Below are positions 1 to 7,029 of a stretch of DNA of 20,158 nt, piece after piece. Each line of letters begins with the position of its first letter. The stretch's first letter is position 1. Below the pieces are notes generated by a model. The model worked only from the letters and a program-made list of their open reading frames with translations. It was not told where the DNA came from and did no database searches. This DNA is from Spirochaetaceae bacterium (GTDB lineage Bacteria; Spirochaetota; Spirochaetia; DSM-27196; SKKC01): positions 1-20,158 of the forward strand of contig PWGF01000399.1 of the NCBI GenBank assembly GCA_003554375.1, given 5' to 3'. The position numbers and the translations under genes were made by a program.

Positions 1-108
1 GAACACCCTGGCCACGGTCAGGTCCATTTCGTACCGGCCCTGTTGCTTCTTGGAGCTTATGATCCCGTCCACAACTTGCGCGACCTGGTCACCTTCCAGA
101 AAACGCAT
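1..108 (-). CDS. N-terminal fragment, possible dCTP deaminase/dUTPase-fold protein
   Basis: Partial gene: the ATG is at 108 and the reading frame is open to base 1, where the window cuts it after 36 codons. The start is supported by a strong ribosome site (TTGGAGGGGG, about 6 bases before the ATG, at about 115-125 on the plus strand). The visible protein begins MRFLEGDQVAQVV and runs to ...YEMDLTVARVF. The D-L-T-V-x-x-V-F pattern resembles the N-terminal strand of dCTP deaminase/dUTPase-fold proteins, where a Q...xDLTV segment begins the substrate fold. That assignment rests on a short stretch, so the function is tentative; the existence of the gene is much safer. Nothing can be said about active-site residues, which lie outside the window. 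Confidence 0.6.
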   Translation of the reverse strand, partial: MRFLEGDQVAQVVDGIISSKKQQGRYEMDLTVARVF

Positions 109-330
109 CTCGTGCCCCCTCCAATTTCAAAGTGCAACCGAGTGCAAGAATACGATCAGCTGGTGGGGTGGAGCAACCCCGGATGTTCCGAGCATATCTG
201 CCGACTCGGGAGACCAGCGAGCGATCGTCACAAGCGATTGAACACGTAAAGCGGAAATGCACAGCGCCGGGAGCCTATCATCACAAATGGGAGAATTCCT
301 ATTCCTCTATCAGAGCGTTAGCGTGCCCCC

Positions 331-720
331 TCACTCAGGAGTCTGCGTCATAACAGTAACGGACGTCTTCTCCTCATCGGGATCCCATTCACCCGTGGCT
401 GTCACCTCTTCCTCTCCATCAATATAGATGCTGGCAGTGAGGGCCCCTTCCTCACCTTCTTTTTCAGCGGCCAAAGCCAAGTTCTCGCCCGCACCACAGG
501 TATCTTCCTATTCCCATGGTACACTATGAACAAGGCCCCCTGTGTCATCCCCAATTGTCCAGATAATAGAGGCCTCATCAAAATCTTCACTCGTTACCTC
601 AAGAGTCACGTCGTAGGTGGCCTCGTCGTCGGGCTCGTCACCAGGGAGAAACGGGAGCTCGCACCCTGCGAGCACGAGGATCGTTCCTACTACGCCAAAG
701 ATTTTGACCACTCTTAGCAT
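331..720 (-). pseudogene. Small acidic lipoprotein interrupted by an in-frame TAG
   Basis: The ATG at 720 has a clear ribosome site (GGAAGGAGGTCGCT before the ATG). The first 20 residues form a lipoprotein signal peptide, with basic MLRVVK, a hydrophobic core and lipobox LVLAGC (Cys20), so export and lipid anchoring are expected. The frame reaches a TAG at 510-508 after ...HSVPWE, then continues open in the same frame for 58 further codons (EDTCGAGENLALAAEKEGEE...) to TGA at 333-331. The downstream part has the same acidic, Thr/Val/Glu-rich character as the upstream part, so this looks like one roughly 129-residue protein split by a single base substitution rather than two genes or a frameshift. 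Without readthrough the product is a 70-residue lipoprotein. TAG ends several normal genes here (for example at 2546, 5206 and 6851), so general amber recoding is unlikely. I recognise no named family; the mature part may be a small beta-rich domain. Confidence 0.7.
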
Positions 721-1092
721 AGCGACCTCCTTCCAGATCAAATTGCCTGAAAGCCGACCGGCATAAGTAAAGGCGTGCGGCTATGCGCGCCGCCGTCCAG
801 CCGCATATTGCCCATGGAGCGGTGAGCATGCGCTGCCTACGTTCTAGAGTAACACGGTCTCCCTCGTGCTCCAACGGCCGTCGAGGTCTCGCCATAACAG
901 ACTTGTCCCACATTGGAAACTCCTCCCGCTCGAGATCGACAAGTGGTGTCGCGGGATAGCAGTCGAGCCTACAAAACCGTGTCGCCTCAAAAGGCGCTCC
1001 GCTTTCTTCGGAGAGCACTTGAGGATCTTGCCCGTGTGTAAACGGCCTTCCCCAGCCCCCAGCATGGCGATACACCCGGATAACACATCCGC

Positions 1093-1112
1093 ATATGAAG
1101 GAATATGAAGGA
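1093..1112. repeat. Perfect tandem 10-bp duplication (ATATGAAGGA x2)
   Basis: ATATGAAGGA occurs twice back to back with no mismatch, followed at once by the 8-base palindrome AGCATGCT (1113-1120). It covers the -35 area of the promoter-like element at 1125-1133 in front of the regulator gene. Direct repeats one helical turn apart at this place would suit a binding site for an activator or for autoregulation. A chance duplication is the alternative. Confidence 0.5.
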
Positions 1113-1124
1113 AGCATGCTGCGG

Positions 1125-1133
1125 TGCTATACT
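1125..1133 (+). promoter_or_regulatory. Candidate extended -10 promoter for the AraC-type regulator
   Basis: TGCTATACT is a good extended -10 element (TG-n-TATACT, 5 of 6 to TATAAT). No recognisable -35 hexamer sits 17 bases upstream; the tandem 10-bp repeat occupies that place, typical of extended -10 or activator-dependent promoters. Transcription would start near 1140, giving a leader of about 95 bases before the ATG at 1236. Prediction by eye only. Confidence 0.35.
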
Positions 1134-1235
1134 CAACCTACGGCATCACTGCGCCTTCGAGGTGGACGATCCCCAGAGAAGCCACCAGGGGAACCACTAC
1201 ACTGAAAGCTCAGCTCGGAAGCAGCAACAGACATC

Positions 1236-2546
1236 ATGGAAGATTGGTTTCACCGTTATAGGCTCCCACTGACAGACTTCCTCGATGAGACAACAATCAC
1301 TCATCTCCTGAATATGCTCGCGAAGGCAAGTGGCCTTCCGACGTTTCTGAAAGAACCCTTGGAGAAGGAACCGTTGTTTGCCGATACCTCTCCGCCGGTG
1401 CCGGAGCTATGTCGGAAGCTCGATCGTTGTGAAGATGAGCACGACTCCTGCGACTGCTTTCTTTCCCGAGCCATCAAGAAGTCGGCGTTTGTGAGGCCTT
1501 ACGTAACCGAGTGCCCTTTGGGAATGAGCTTCACCGTTAGCCCATTGATTCTGAGCCAGGGAGCGAGTACCGGAGCGCTAATCTCCGGCTACGTGCGTAC
1601 AGAAGAGTGGGACGAGAAGGATCGTGCTGCCTTGGAGCGCCGGTGCCGAACCGCCGGCGTAGACTCGGCGGAAGCAGAAGAACTGACGAAAGCGGTCCCT
1701 GTGATTTCGGAGAAACGACTGCGGGCTACGGCGGATTTCCAGAAGAGAACATCTGAGTACCTTATGGCCTTTGCTGCGTTGGCGGACGGCCGATTTGATG
1801 ACTGTATGTACTGCAACCTCGCCATAGCACGACAGACTCTGCGCAAGGGCGAATGGAACGATGCGGATATTGTCAGCCGCGAGGATACCTTTGACTGGAG
1901 AGAGGAGAAGCACTTAATCGAAATAGTTGCGCTTGGGAAGCGGAAAGCAGCCGAAGAAAAACTGGACGAGATTGTCACGAATATGGCAGCCGCCTATGAA
2001 AATCGCCCCGAAGAATTCAAGGGCCGGGTGATCGAGCTGGCAGTACTGATCACGCGAACGCCCTACTACATAAGCTACTCAGAAGGACAACCGGTGAACA
2101 TCCGGCTTCCGGAGTTCTACCCGCCAAAAGGATTTGACAAGCTAACGCTCAAACACTGGCTTAAGGTGATTCTGGAAGAAGTCATGGACATCGCCGACAG
2201 CCATGCCGGTACACAACTGAACTCCAACGTAGTCCGCGCAGCCATGGGGTATATCGACTCCCACCTTGAAGAAGAGTTGAGACTTGAAGACGTGTCGAAT
2301 GCGATGGGCTTCTCTGCGCGGCATTTGAATCGCATCTTTCTGGAAGAGATCGGGATAAATGTCAGCGAGTATCTGCTACGGGCCAGGATCCAGGAGTCAA
2401 AGCGGCTTCTGCGGCAATCGGACATGACCGTCACCGAGATTGCTGAAAAGCTCAACTACTGGGACTCGACCCACTTTGCGAAGATGTTTCGAAAAACAAC
2501 GGGCAAATCGCCGAGTGAGTACCGACGGGAAACGAGTGAGTTGTAG
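1236..2546 (+). CDS. AraC-family transcriptional regulator with PocR-like sensor domain
   Basis: A 436-residue regulator. The N-terminal half looks like a PocR-type ligand-binding domain: a cysteine-rich segment (Cys59, Cys65, Cys72, Cys74, Cys93, in LCRKLDRCEDEHDSCDCF and TECPLGM) followed by a PAS-like hydrophobic stretch (SFTVSPLIL...GALISGYV). PocR domains bind small organic ligands in regulators of catabolic operons. Residues from about 332 to the end form a complete AraC double helix-turn-helix (YIDSHLEEELRLEDVSNAMGF ... MTVTEIAEKLNYWDSTHFAKMFRKTTGKSPSEYR, with the usual F-K-x-x-x-G-x-S/T-P-x-x-Y-R ending). The ATG at 1236 has a poor ribosome site (GGAAG about 18 bases upstream), so expression may be low. 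It lies beside a convergent MFS gene and 1.6 kb from the PhlACB-like operon, so it is the likely regulator of both; the ligand is unknown. Family call is firm; target genes are inferred. Confidence 0.92.
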   Translation: MEDWFHRYRLPLTDFLDETTITHLLNMLAKASGLPTFLKEPLEKEPLFADTSPPVPELCRKLDRCEDEHDSCDCFLSRAIKKSAFVRPYVTECPLGMSFTVSPLILSQGASTGALISGYVRTEEWDEKDRAALERRCRTAGVDSAEAEELTKAVPVISEKRLRATADFQKRTSEYLMAFAALADGRFDDCMYCNLAIARQTLRKGEWNDADIVSREDTFDWREEKHLIEIVALGKRKAAEEKLDEIVTNMAAAYENRPEEFKGRVIELAVLITRTPYYISYSEGQPVNIRLPEFYPPKGFDKLTLKHWLKVILEEVMDIADSHAGTQLNSNVVRAAMGYIDSHLEEELRLEDVSNAMGFSARHLNRIFLEEIGINVSEYLLRARIQESKRLLRQSDMTVTEIAEKLNYWDSTHFAKMFRKTTGKSPSEYRRETSEL

Positions 2547-2632
2547 CGGTATTCGGCGGTGAGCGCCAGGATACCCAACACGCCCACGGAGGCGTCCCAA
2601 TGTGCCCACAGAGCACGCTACTGCAGATTGTT

Positions 2633-3862
2633 TCAGGCTTCAGATGAGCATGATGAACGCTCCGTCTCCCGCGCCTTCTTCCCAAACAGACTCTGAGCAA
2701 CCAGCAGCAGGAAGAATCCCCCTATCACCCCGCTGTTGAGTAAGAAAGGTGCTCGAGGCCCGATATTCTGAAGTACAAAACCCCCGGTTACCGGCCCCAA
2801 AACTGCTCCCACCGTCAACATCGCCTGATACAGTCCCATCGCGGCCCCTCTGGTTTCCGCCGGACCACTCATACAGATTTGCGCAGACAAAGACGGCACG
2901 TAGAGGGCGGTTCCGATACCGAACAGGCTGGTCCCAATCAAGACTAATATGTGCGAGTCAGCCACATAGAGGGTGAGCATCCCCACAAGGAACAGGAGAG
3001 CTCCTACGAAAGTGATGGCTCTGCGGCCGAAGCGGTCCCCTACTCTTCCACCGAGAGGCTGCATGAGACCGAAAACACCGTAGGCCCCGATTCCGATTCC
3101 CGCTACGCTCAGGGGGTATCCGAGCGCTTCGACCAGCGGCGTCAACAAGGTCGAAAGCGAAGACTGAAGGAACTGGTAGGCGCCGGCGCCCAGGTACAAT
3201 ACCACAATGAGCACGTTCGCCTTGAGCAAGAGCGGAAGCAGCTTCAGTCCGGAGATGCCCTTGTACTCCTCCCTCGGCGCCGCTGCATCGTCCAGGCTCT
3301 CTACGAAAAAGAGCCGAATCAGCAAAGCTCCCACGAGGATCCCCGCTGCCGCAAGAAGAAACGGAAGGCGAAACCCGAAATGCTCCGCCAGAGTGGTGGC
3401 CAAAACAGCACTTATGCTGGCGCTCACCCCGATGCCGGTTCCGAAGACTCCGAGAGCTGTCCCGTGACGACCCTCCGGGGCAATCTCCGCCAAGTAGGTC
3501 ATCATGACTGCCCCCATCGATGCAAAGCTAAGAGAGCTGATTGTGCTACTGACCAGAAGCCAAACCGGGCTTGGCGCAAAACCCGCCACCACGCCGCCTA
3601 CGGCACCGAGGAGATAGATAGAGATGAGCGTTCTCTTTCTGCCGTAGAACGACGAGATGTGCCCGACATACACCACGCCGATGCACGCGATGAGTTTGCT
3701 TATGCCCTCGATTGACGTTCCGTGAACCGCAAGCCCGCCCAAGGCACGGGTATACGGAATGATGATGGGCGAGTACATGAGCGTCCCCGTTCCCAGCAAG
3801 ACGATACAGAGAAAGGCCAGAACGTAGTGTCCTGTCGTACCGGACGCTCCGGAGTTCCGCAT
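2633..3862 (-). CDS. MFS transporter (12-TM, drug/efflux-like)
   Basis: A 409-residue major facilitator superfamily protein. The frame is open further upstream, but the ATG at 3862 is chosen because a GTGGGGA ribosome site lies about 6 bases before it and the protein then starts just ahead of the first membrane helix (HYVLAFLCIVLLGTG). Motif A is seen in both halves: GHISSFYGRKR (residues 67-77) after TM2 and GGRVGDRFGRR in the second half, with an acidic/Arg-rich central loop (FVESLDDAAAPREEYKG). This 12-helix pattern with no fused domain resembles drug/metabolite antiporters of the Bcr/EmrD or YfcJ type. It runs divergently from the PhlACB-like operon and converges on the PocR/AraC regulator (86 bases between stop codons), so it probably handles a substrate or product of that operon. 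Pseudomonas phl clusters also carry an MFS exporter (PhlE), a useful parallel. Direction of transport cannot be told. Confidence 0.9.
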   Translation of the reverse strand: MRNSGASGTTGHYVLAFLCIVLLGTGTLMYSPIIIPYTRALGGLAVHGTSIEGISKLIACIGVVYVGHISSFYGRKRTLISIYLLGAVGGVVAGFAPSPVWLLVSSTISSLSFASMGAVMMTYLAEIAPEGRHGTALGVFGTGIGVSASISAVLATTLAEHFGFRLPFLLAAAGILVGALLIRLFFVESLDDAAAPREEYKGISGLKLLPLLLKANVLIVVLYLGAGAYQFLQSSLSTLLTPLVEALGYPLSVAGIGIGAYGVFGLMQPLGGRVGDRFGRRAITFVGALLFLVGMLTLYVADSHILVLIGTSLFGIGTALYVPSLSAQICMSGPAETRGAAMGLYQAMLTVGAVLGPVTGGFVLQNIGPRAPFLLNSGVIGGFFLLLVAQSLFGKKARETERSSCSSEA

Positions 3863-3880
3863 GAACGTTCCCCACGAGCC

Positions 3881-3909
3881 ACTCAACTCTGTCCTTGCCC
3901 TTCTGTCAA
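3881..3909 (-). promoter_or_regulatory. Possible promoter of the minus-strand MFS gene
   Basis: Read on the minus strand, a perfect -35 TTGACA (3909-3904) is followed after 17 bases by TTGAGT (3886-3881), a weak -10. Transcription would begin near 3874, giving a short leader of about 12 bases that just includes the GGGGA ribosome site. The weak -10 makes this tentative; it may need an activator. Confidence 0.3.
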
Positions 3910-4038
3910 GAAGTCGGTCGGCCGAGGCTTCTGCGATGTAGGGGGCCAAAGGTACAGAGCCGGATTATGGCCTGTCGTGGGAGTAAGCGAGAGACGCGCA
4001 GGCGGTGGACATCCCCGTGGCCAACGAACCTCGGAATC

Positions 4039-4066
4039 TTACCGAAGAGAAGGCCGCTCGTTACCG
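4039..4066. promoter_or_regulatory. Candidate AraC-type operator: TTACCG direct repeat, 22-bp period
   Basis: TTACCG occurs at 4039-4044 and again at 4061-4066, in the same orientation and exactly two helical turns apart, about 60 bases before the operon start at 4124. AraC-family proteins commonly bind direct half-sites spaced by about two turns close to the -35 region. The match is only 6 bases per half-site, so chance is a serious alternative. Confidence 0.25.
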
Positions 4067-4123
4067 TGACCTGCTCCCTGGGGCGTGTTAAGAGCTATCA
4101 CATGAGAAGAAGGAGGTGCCGAC

Positions 4124-5206
4124 ATGGACAGCGGAATTGTGAGCTATGGAGTAGGCCTGCCTCGGTGCAGAATACACGTCGATGAAGTGCTCAAGGTTTG
4201 GCGAAACACCCATAAGGTGGTGCTCGGCAAACTGGGCTATCAGGAGCGAGGCGTTCTCTATCCCGATCAAGACACGGTTACCCTGGCCGTCGACGCAGGG
4301 GTGCAAGCGTTGGAGCGAAGCAGCGCGGAATCCGCACGCGTCGGTGCTCTGATCCTGGGAACCGGTACCAATCCCTATAGTACCAAAGCCTCCGCCACGG
4401 TAGTTGCAGAAGCGCTCGGACTCCGAAAAGACATCATCTCGTTTGATCTCCAGTTCGGGGCTAAGTCAGGGACGTCGGCGTTGATCGCTGCGCTCGCGCT
4501 GGTCGAAAGCGGACAAGTGGAATACGCGCTTGCCATTGGCGCAGACACAATAAACCGCCACATTCCGCCCGGCCATTGGATGGACTATGGTGCGTCTGCC
4601 GGTGCGGTCGCACTTCTGGTGGGCAAAGAGCAGGTTGTGGCCAACGTTGTTGGGCACTCATCCTATGCACAGGACCAGAGCGACTTCTTCCGCGTGGAGG
4701 GCGACCGTTACATCCAGGTTGGAAGCGGCGTAACGGGATATGCCTACGGTTGGGGCATTGATGACAACATGATCCCGGCCGCCCGGGGGCTGTTCAGCAA
4801 ACTTGGAATCTCTTCCCAAGATGTAGACGACTGCGCTCTCCATCAAAACAGCTTCAACGCGCCGTACTCGGTGTCCGGCCCCCTTGAGCTTGACTTCAAG
4901 CAGCAGATCTACCCGTACCTGCTGACCCCACAAATCGGCGACTGTGGGGCTGCATCCAGTCTGCTGGCTCTGGCCTATATCCTGGATAAACGCGAGACGG
5001 AGCGGAGAATACTCTTGGGCTCATACGGAAGCGGCGCAGGAAGCGACTTCCTGTATCTTCGGACAACGCCGGAACTCACCAGCTATCCGAATGAGCACCA
5101 TACCACCAAAGACATCCTGGCGGACAAGCTCATGCTCGACTACGGCACAGCCCAGAAATACGAGCATAAGTATATGCGAGCGAATCTGGTCACTGGAAAC
5201 CTTTAG
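4124..5206 (+). CDS. PhlA / HMG-CoA synthase-family thiolase-fold protein lacking the catalytic Cys
   Basis: A 360-residue thiolase-fold protein of the HMG-CoA-synthase/KAS III type, closest by eye to PhlA of the 2,4-diacetylphloroglucinol acyltransferase PhlACB. Shared stretches include GTGTNPYSTKASAT (79-92), FGAKSGTSAL (111-120), IGADTINR, GDRYIQ, the GSYGSGAGSD loop and the C-terminal DYGTAQKYEHKYMRA. In true HMG-CoA synthases the 111-117 block reads F-A-C-K-A-G-T with the acyl-carrying Cys; here the position is Ala113, so the covalent acetyl-enzyme cannot form. This points to a structural or substrate-guiding subunit, as I recall for PhlA, rather than mevalonate synthesis. A very strong ribosome site (AAGGAGGTGCCGAC) fixes the start. 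First gene of a tight operon; the next starts 11 bases after its stop. A related archaeal-type HMG-CoA synthase remains the alternative family name. Confidence 0.85.
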   Translation: MDSGIVSYGVGLPRCRIHVDEVLKVWRNTHKVVLGKLGYQERGVLYPDQDTVTLAVDAGVQALERSSAESARVGALILGTGTNPYSTKASATVVAEALGLRKDIISFDLQFGAKSGTSALIAALALVESGQVEYALAIGADTINRHIPPGHWMDYGASAGAVALLVGKEQVVANVVGHSSYAQDQSDFFRVEGDRYIQVGSGVTGYAYGWGIDDNMIPAARGLFSKLGISSQDVDDCALHQNSFNAPYSVSGPLELDFKQQIYPYLLTPQIGDCGAASSLLALAYILDKRETERRILLGSYGSGAGSDFLYLRTTPELTSYPNEHHTTKDILADKLMLDYGTAQKYEHKYMRANLVTGNL

Positions 5207-5217
5207 GAGGCAAGGCG

Positions 5218-6408
5218 ATGAAAGACACAAGCAGACAAGTCGCAGTGATCGGCTATGCAATGACCAAGCCAAAGGCCAAAGACTTCAGAGACTATCGACA
5301 GTATGCAGCCGAACCGGTCTTTGCGGCTCTTGATGAGCTGGGACTGAAGCCGGAAGACATGGAGGTTTGGACGGTAGCATACAATGAGCGCACGGTTCCC
5401 GATGCTGCTATATCGCCCCACATGGCCGATGCCTTAGGTGGCCTAAACGCGCCGGTTATCCCGACGTCGACCGCCTGTGCCGGCGGAGGCGTAGGTACGT
5501 TCAGCCTCTACAACTATATTGCTTCCGGTCGATACGATATCGGCGCTTCCGTCAGTTTCTCCCAGACGGACCTGTTCTACCCAATGGAGACAGCAAGTGC
5601 CGCCGGGAACTTCACGGACGTAGATTACGCCCTTGGCCTCACCCACTTTCACTACAGCTTCCTCAGAGAAGCCTACTACCAACAGGAGTATGGCACTCAG
5701 GACCTAAGAGCGGATGCTCAATGGGCGTGGCAAGACCACTGGTACGCGCGCCGGAATCCTGAGGCAGTCAGATATCACAGTCCGATGCCGACCGACGACA
5801 CACTCAAAGCCGGCGGGATTCAGGGTATGAGAATACGAAGCGCCGCCGGTCGGAGCCAAGCCTGCGTACTCATAATGGCGTCCGAGGACGTGGCACGAGA
5901 GTACGACCTGCCGGTGTATATCGACATCGGGCTTGCAAACCGACCTGCCTACATGGGGGCACACTTCCACTATCCCCACCCGGATCACCGTGAGTGCGAC
6001 ATCTCTCACCAACCCGGAACAGGTGTTGCGGCGCGTCGAGCTCTCGAGCTGGCGGAAACCAAAGTGGACGATATCGATGTATTCCAGGTCCACGACCTGA
6101 CGCCGTCGGACGGCTTCATGCAGATGGAATCGCTCGGTGTAGCTAAGCCCGGCGAAATGCCTCGCCTGGCACTCGAAGGCGAAACTGCGGTGAAAGGGCG
6201 GTTCCCGACAAACACCGACGGGGGTGCAATAGGATTTGGGCACAGCAGTGTCGGAGGTGATTTTCACAGCAAAGTCATCGAAAATATGAAGCAGATCCGG
6301 GGACAAGCAGGCGAACGACAGGTCGACGGTGCTGAGACGGCACTTGCGCAAGCATATGGTACTCACCAATCGATTGATGCGGTCGCGATAATGAGGAGGT
6401 GTTTCTAA
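5218..6408 (+). CDS. PhlC-like / SCPx-type thiolase (catalytic acyltransferase subunit)
   Basis: A 396-residue thiolase-superfamily enzyme of the SCPx/archaeal type. The nucleophile is Cys87 in TSTACAGGGVG. A second-half HD motif (VHDLTPSDGF, His292) replaces the usual N-x-A-F/HDCF motif, and NTDGGAIGFGHSSVGG (His342) is the conserved GH motif. The second cysteine of biosynthetic thiolases (C-x-G-G) is absent, as usual for SCPx and PhlC types. Length and order fit PhlC, the subunit that in Pseudomonas catalyses C-acyl transfer to phenolic rings (Friedel-Crafts type); the homologous archaeal enzyme makes acetoacetyl-CoA. The ribosome site AGGAGG overlaps the previous gene's TAG stop, showing coupling. 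Its own stop overlaps the next start (TAATG). Cytoplasmic, probably in a complex with the two neighbours. Substrate unknown: acetyl-CoA condensation or ring C-acylation/deacylation. Confidence 0.87.
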   Translation: MKDTSRQVAVIGYAMTKPKAKDFRDYRQYAAEPVFAALDELGLKPEDMEVWTVAYNERTVPDAAISPHMADALGGLNAPVIPTSTACAGGGVGTFSLYNYIASGRYDIGASVSFSQTDLFYPMETASAAGNFTDVDYALGLTHFHYSFLREAYYQQEYGTQDLRADAQWAWQDHWYARRNPEAVRYHSPMPTDDTLKAGGIQGMRIRSAAGRSQACVLIMASEDVAREYDLPVYIDIGLANRPAYMGAHFHYPHPDHRECDISHQPGTGVAARRALELAETKVDDIDVFQVHDLTPSDGFMQMESLGVAKPGEMPRLALEGETAVKGRFPTNTDGGAIGFGHSSVGGDFHSKVIENMKQIRGQAGERQVDGAETALAQAYGTHQSIDAVAIMRRCF

Positions 6409-6851
6409 TGTCCAACGAGTTTCCCGAGATGATTCCCCGAACGGAATGTCACAGTACACGGCGTACGTATCGGACCAAGGACAGCCGGTACCACATGAAA
6501 GGAAGCTACTGCACCGACTGCGGCGAGAAGTACTTTCCTCCCCGCCAGGGTCTCAGGTGCCCCAACTGTGGCGGCAGAGATCTCCAGGACTACTACCCAC
6601 CCAAGCGGGGAGAAGTCCTAACCAGCTGGAAAGACGATGTCGGATACCCCGCCACCGGATACACCGACTTTCCACCCCGAACCATAGTCGTCGTCAAGCT
6701 CGATGACGGGCTTCACATAATCTCCGAGGTAGTCGAGATGGAAGGTGAGCTGGTGGAAAAGGGAACCCCGGTCAAGATGGTCATACGAAAGCACAAAAGA
6801 GAAGACACCGGAAACTGGGTATACGGCTACAAGTTCGCGTTGGCGGAGTAG
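6408..6851 (+). CDS. PhlB-like zinc-ribbon/OB-fold (DUF35) protein
   Basis: A 147-residue DUF35 protein: a rubredoxin-like zinc ribbon with CTDC (Cys35, Cys38) and CPNC (Cys51, Cys54), then an OB-fold (about 65-147: GEVLTSWKDDVGYPATGYTDFPPRTIVVVKLDDG ... GTPVKMVIRKH). DUF35 proteins bridge thiolase and HMG-CoA-synthase-like subunits and carry CoA intermediates between them in the archaeal complex; PhlB has the same place in PhlACB. The start ATG (6408-6410) overlaps the TAA of the thiolase gene by one base and has TGAGGAGG upstream, so the pair is translationally coupled. Its job is probably scaffold and CoA binding, not catalysis. Confidence 0.87.
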   Translation: MSNEFPEMIPRTECHSTRRTYRTKDSRYHMKGSYCTDCGEKYFPPRQGLRCPNCGGRDLQDYYPPKRGEVLTSWKDDVGYPATGYTDFPPRTIVVVKLDDGLHIISEVVEMEGELVEKGTPVKMVIRKHKREDTGNWVYGYKFALAE

Positions 6852-6939
6852 TTGGCGGAGGAAAGGAACACAAGACGGGGCCGGGCGGGAACCGGGTTGG
6901 GGCGGCAGCAGAGTACAAAGCCTCGACAACCTGAGCGCC

Positions 6940-6959
6940 CCGCAGTGAGCGCCCTGCGG
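6940..6959 (+). other. Short hairpin between the acyltransferase genes and the second MFS gene
   Basis: CCGCAG (6940-6945) and CTGCGG (6954-6959) form a 6-bp GC-rich stem with an 8-base loop; TGAGCGCCC is also repeated here. There is no T-run, so it is not a standard terminator. It could slow transcription or stabilise the upstream mRNA. The 178-base gap otherwise holds nothing clear before the ribosome site at about 7015. Confidence 0.3.
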
Positions 6960-7029
6960 ACGGAACGAGGGCGCAAAGATAAAGAAGCTCGGCAGAGAAT
7001 AGCGTCAAACGAAATAAGGAGGTCGGGTC

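Larger units (their letters stand above)
721..1235. other. Gene-poor interval upstream of the AraC-type regulator
   Basis: About 500 bases without a convincing gene on either strand. Short open frames exist but lack coding character. The minus-strand stretch around 960-1020 encodes KCSPKKAERLLRRHGF, which faintly recalls the start of HicA-type toxins, but nothing after it matches. The right end carries a tandem 10-base repeat and a promoter-like element, described separately. The left end holds the ribosome site of the lipoprotein gene at 720. Confidence 0.5.

Noticed and set aside
508..510. Pyrrolysine-type or other programmed decoding of the in-frame TAG
   Set aside because: TAG serves as the normal stop of several intact genes in the window, and no stem-loop or methyltransferase context supports recoding.
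638..932. Minus-strand frame starting MWDKSVMARPRRP with a good GGGAGGAG ribosome site
   Set aside because: It runs across the start of the lipoprotein gene in another frame, is Arg-rich with no fold-like pattern, and matches nothing I recognise; coding status is not supported.
844..1086. Minus-strand open frame with KCSPKKAERLLRRHGF, recalling the start of a HicA toxin
   Set aside because: The following GSHH and R-x-V-P-x-H features of HicA are not present in any of the three minus frames, and no HicB-like partner follows. Probably chance similarity or a fully decayed remnant.
2951..3715. Long plus-strand open frame (254 codons) opposite the MFS gene
   Set aside because: It is the antisense shadow of the clear MFS coding frame; its translation is charged, low in hydrophobic residues and without motifs.
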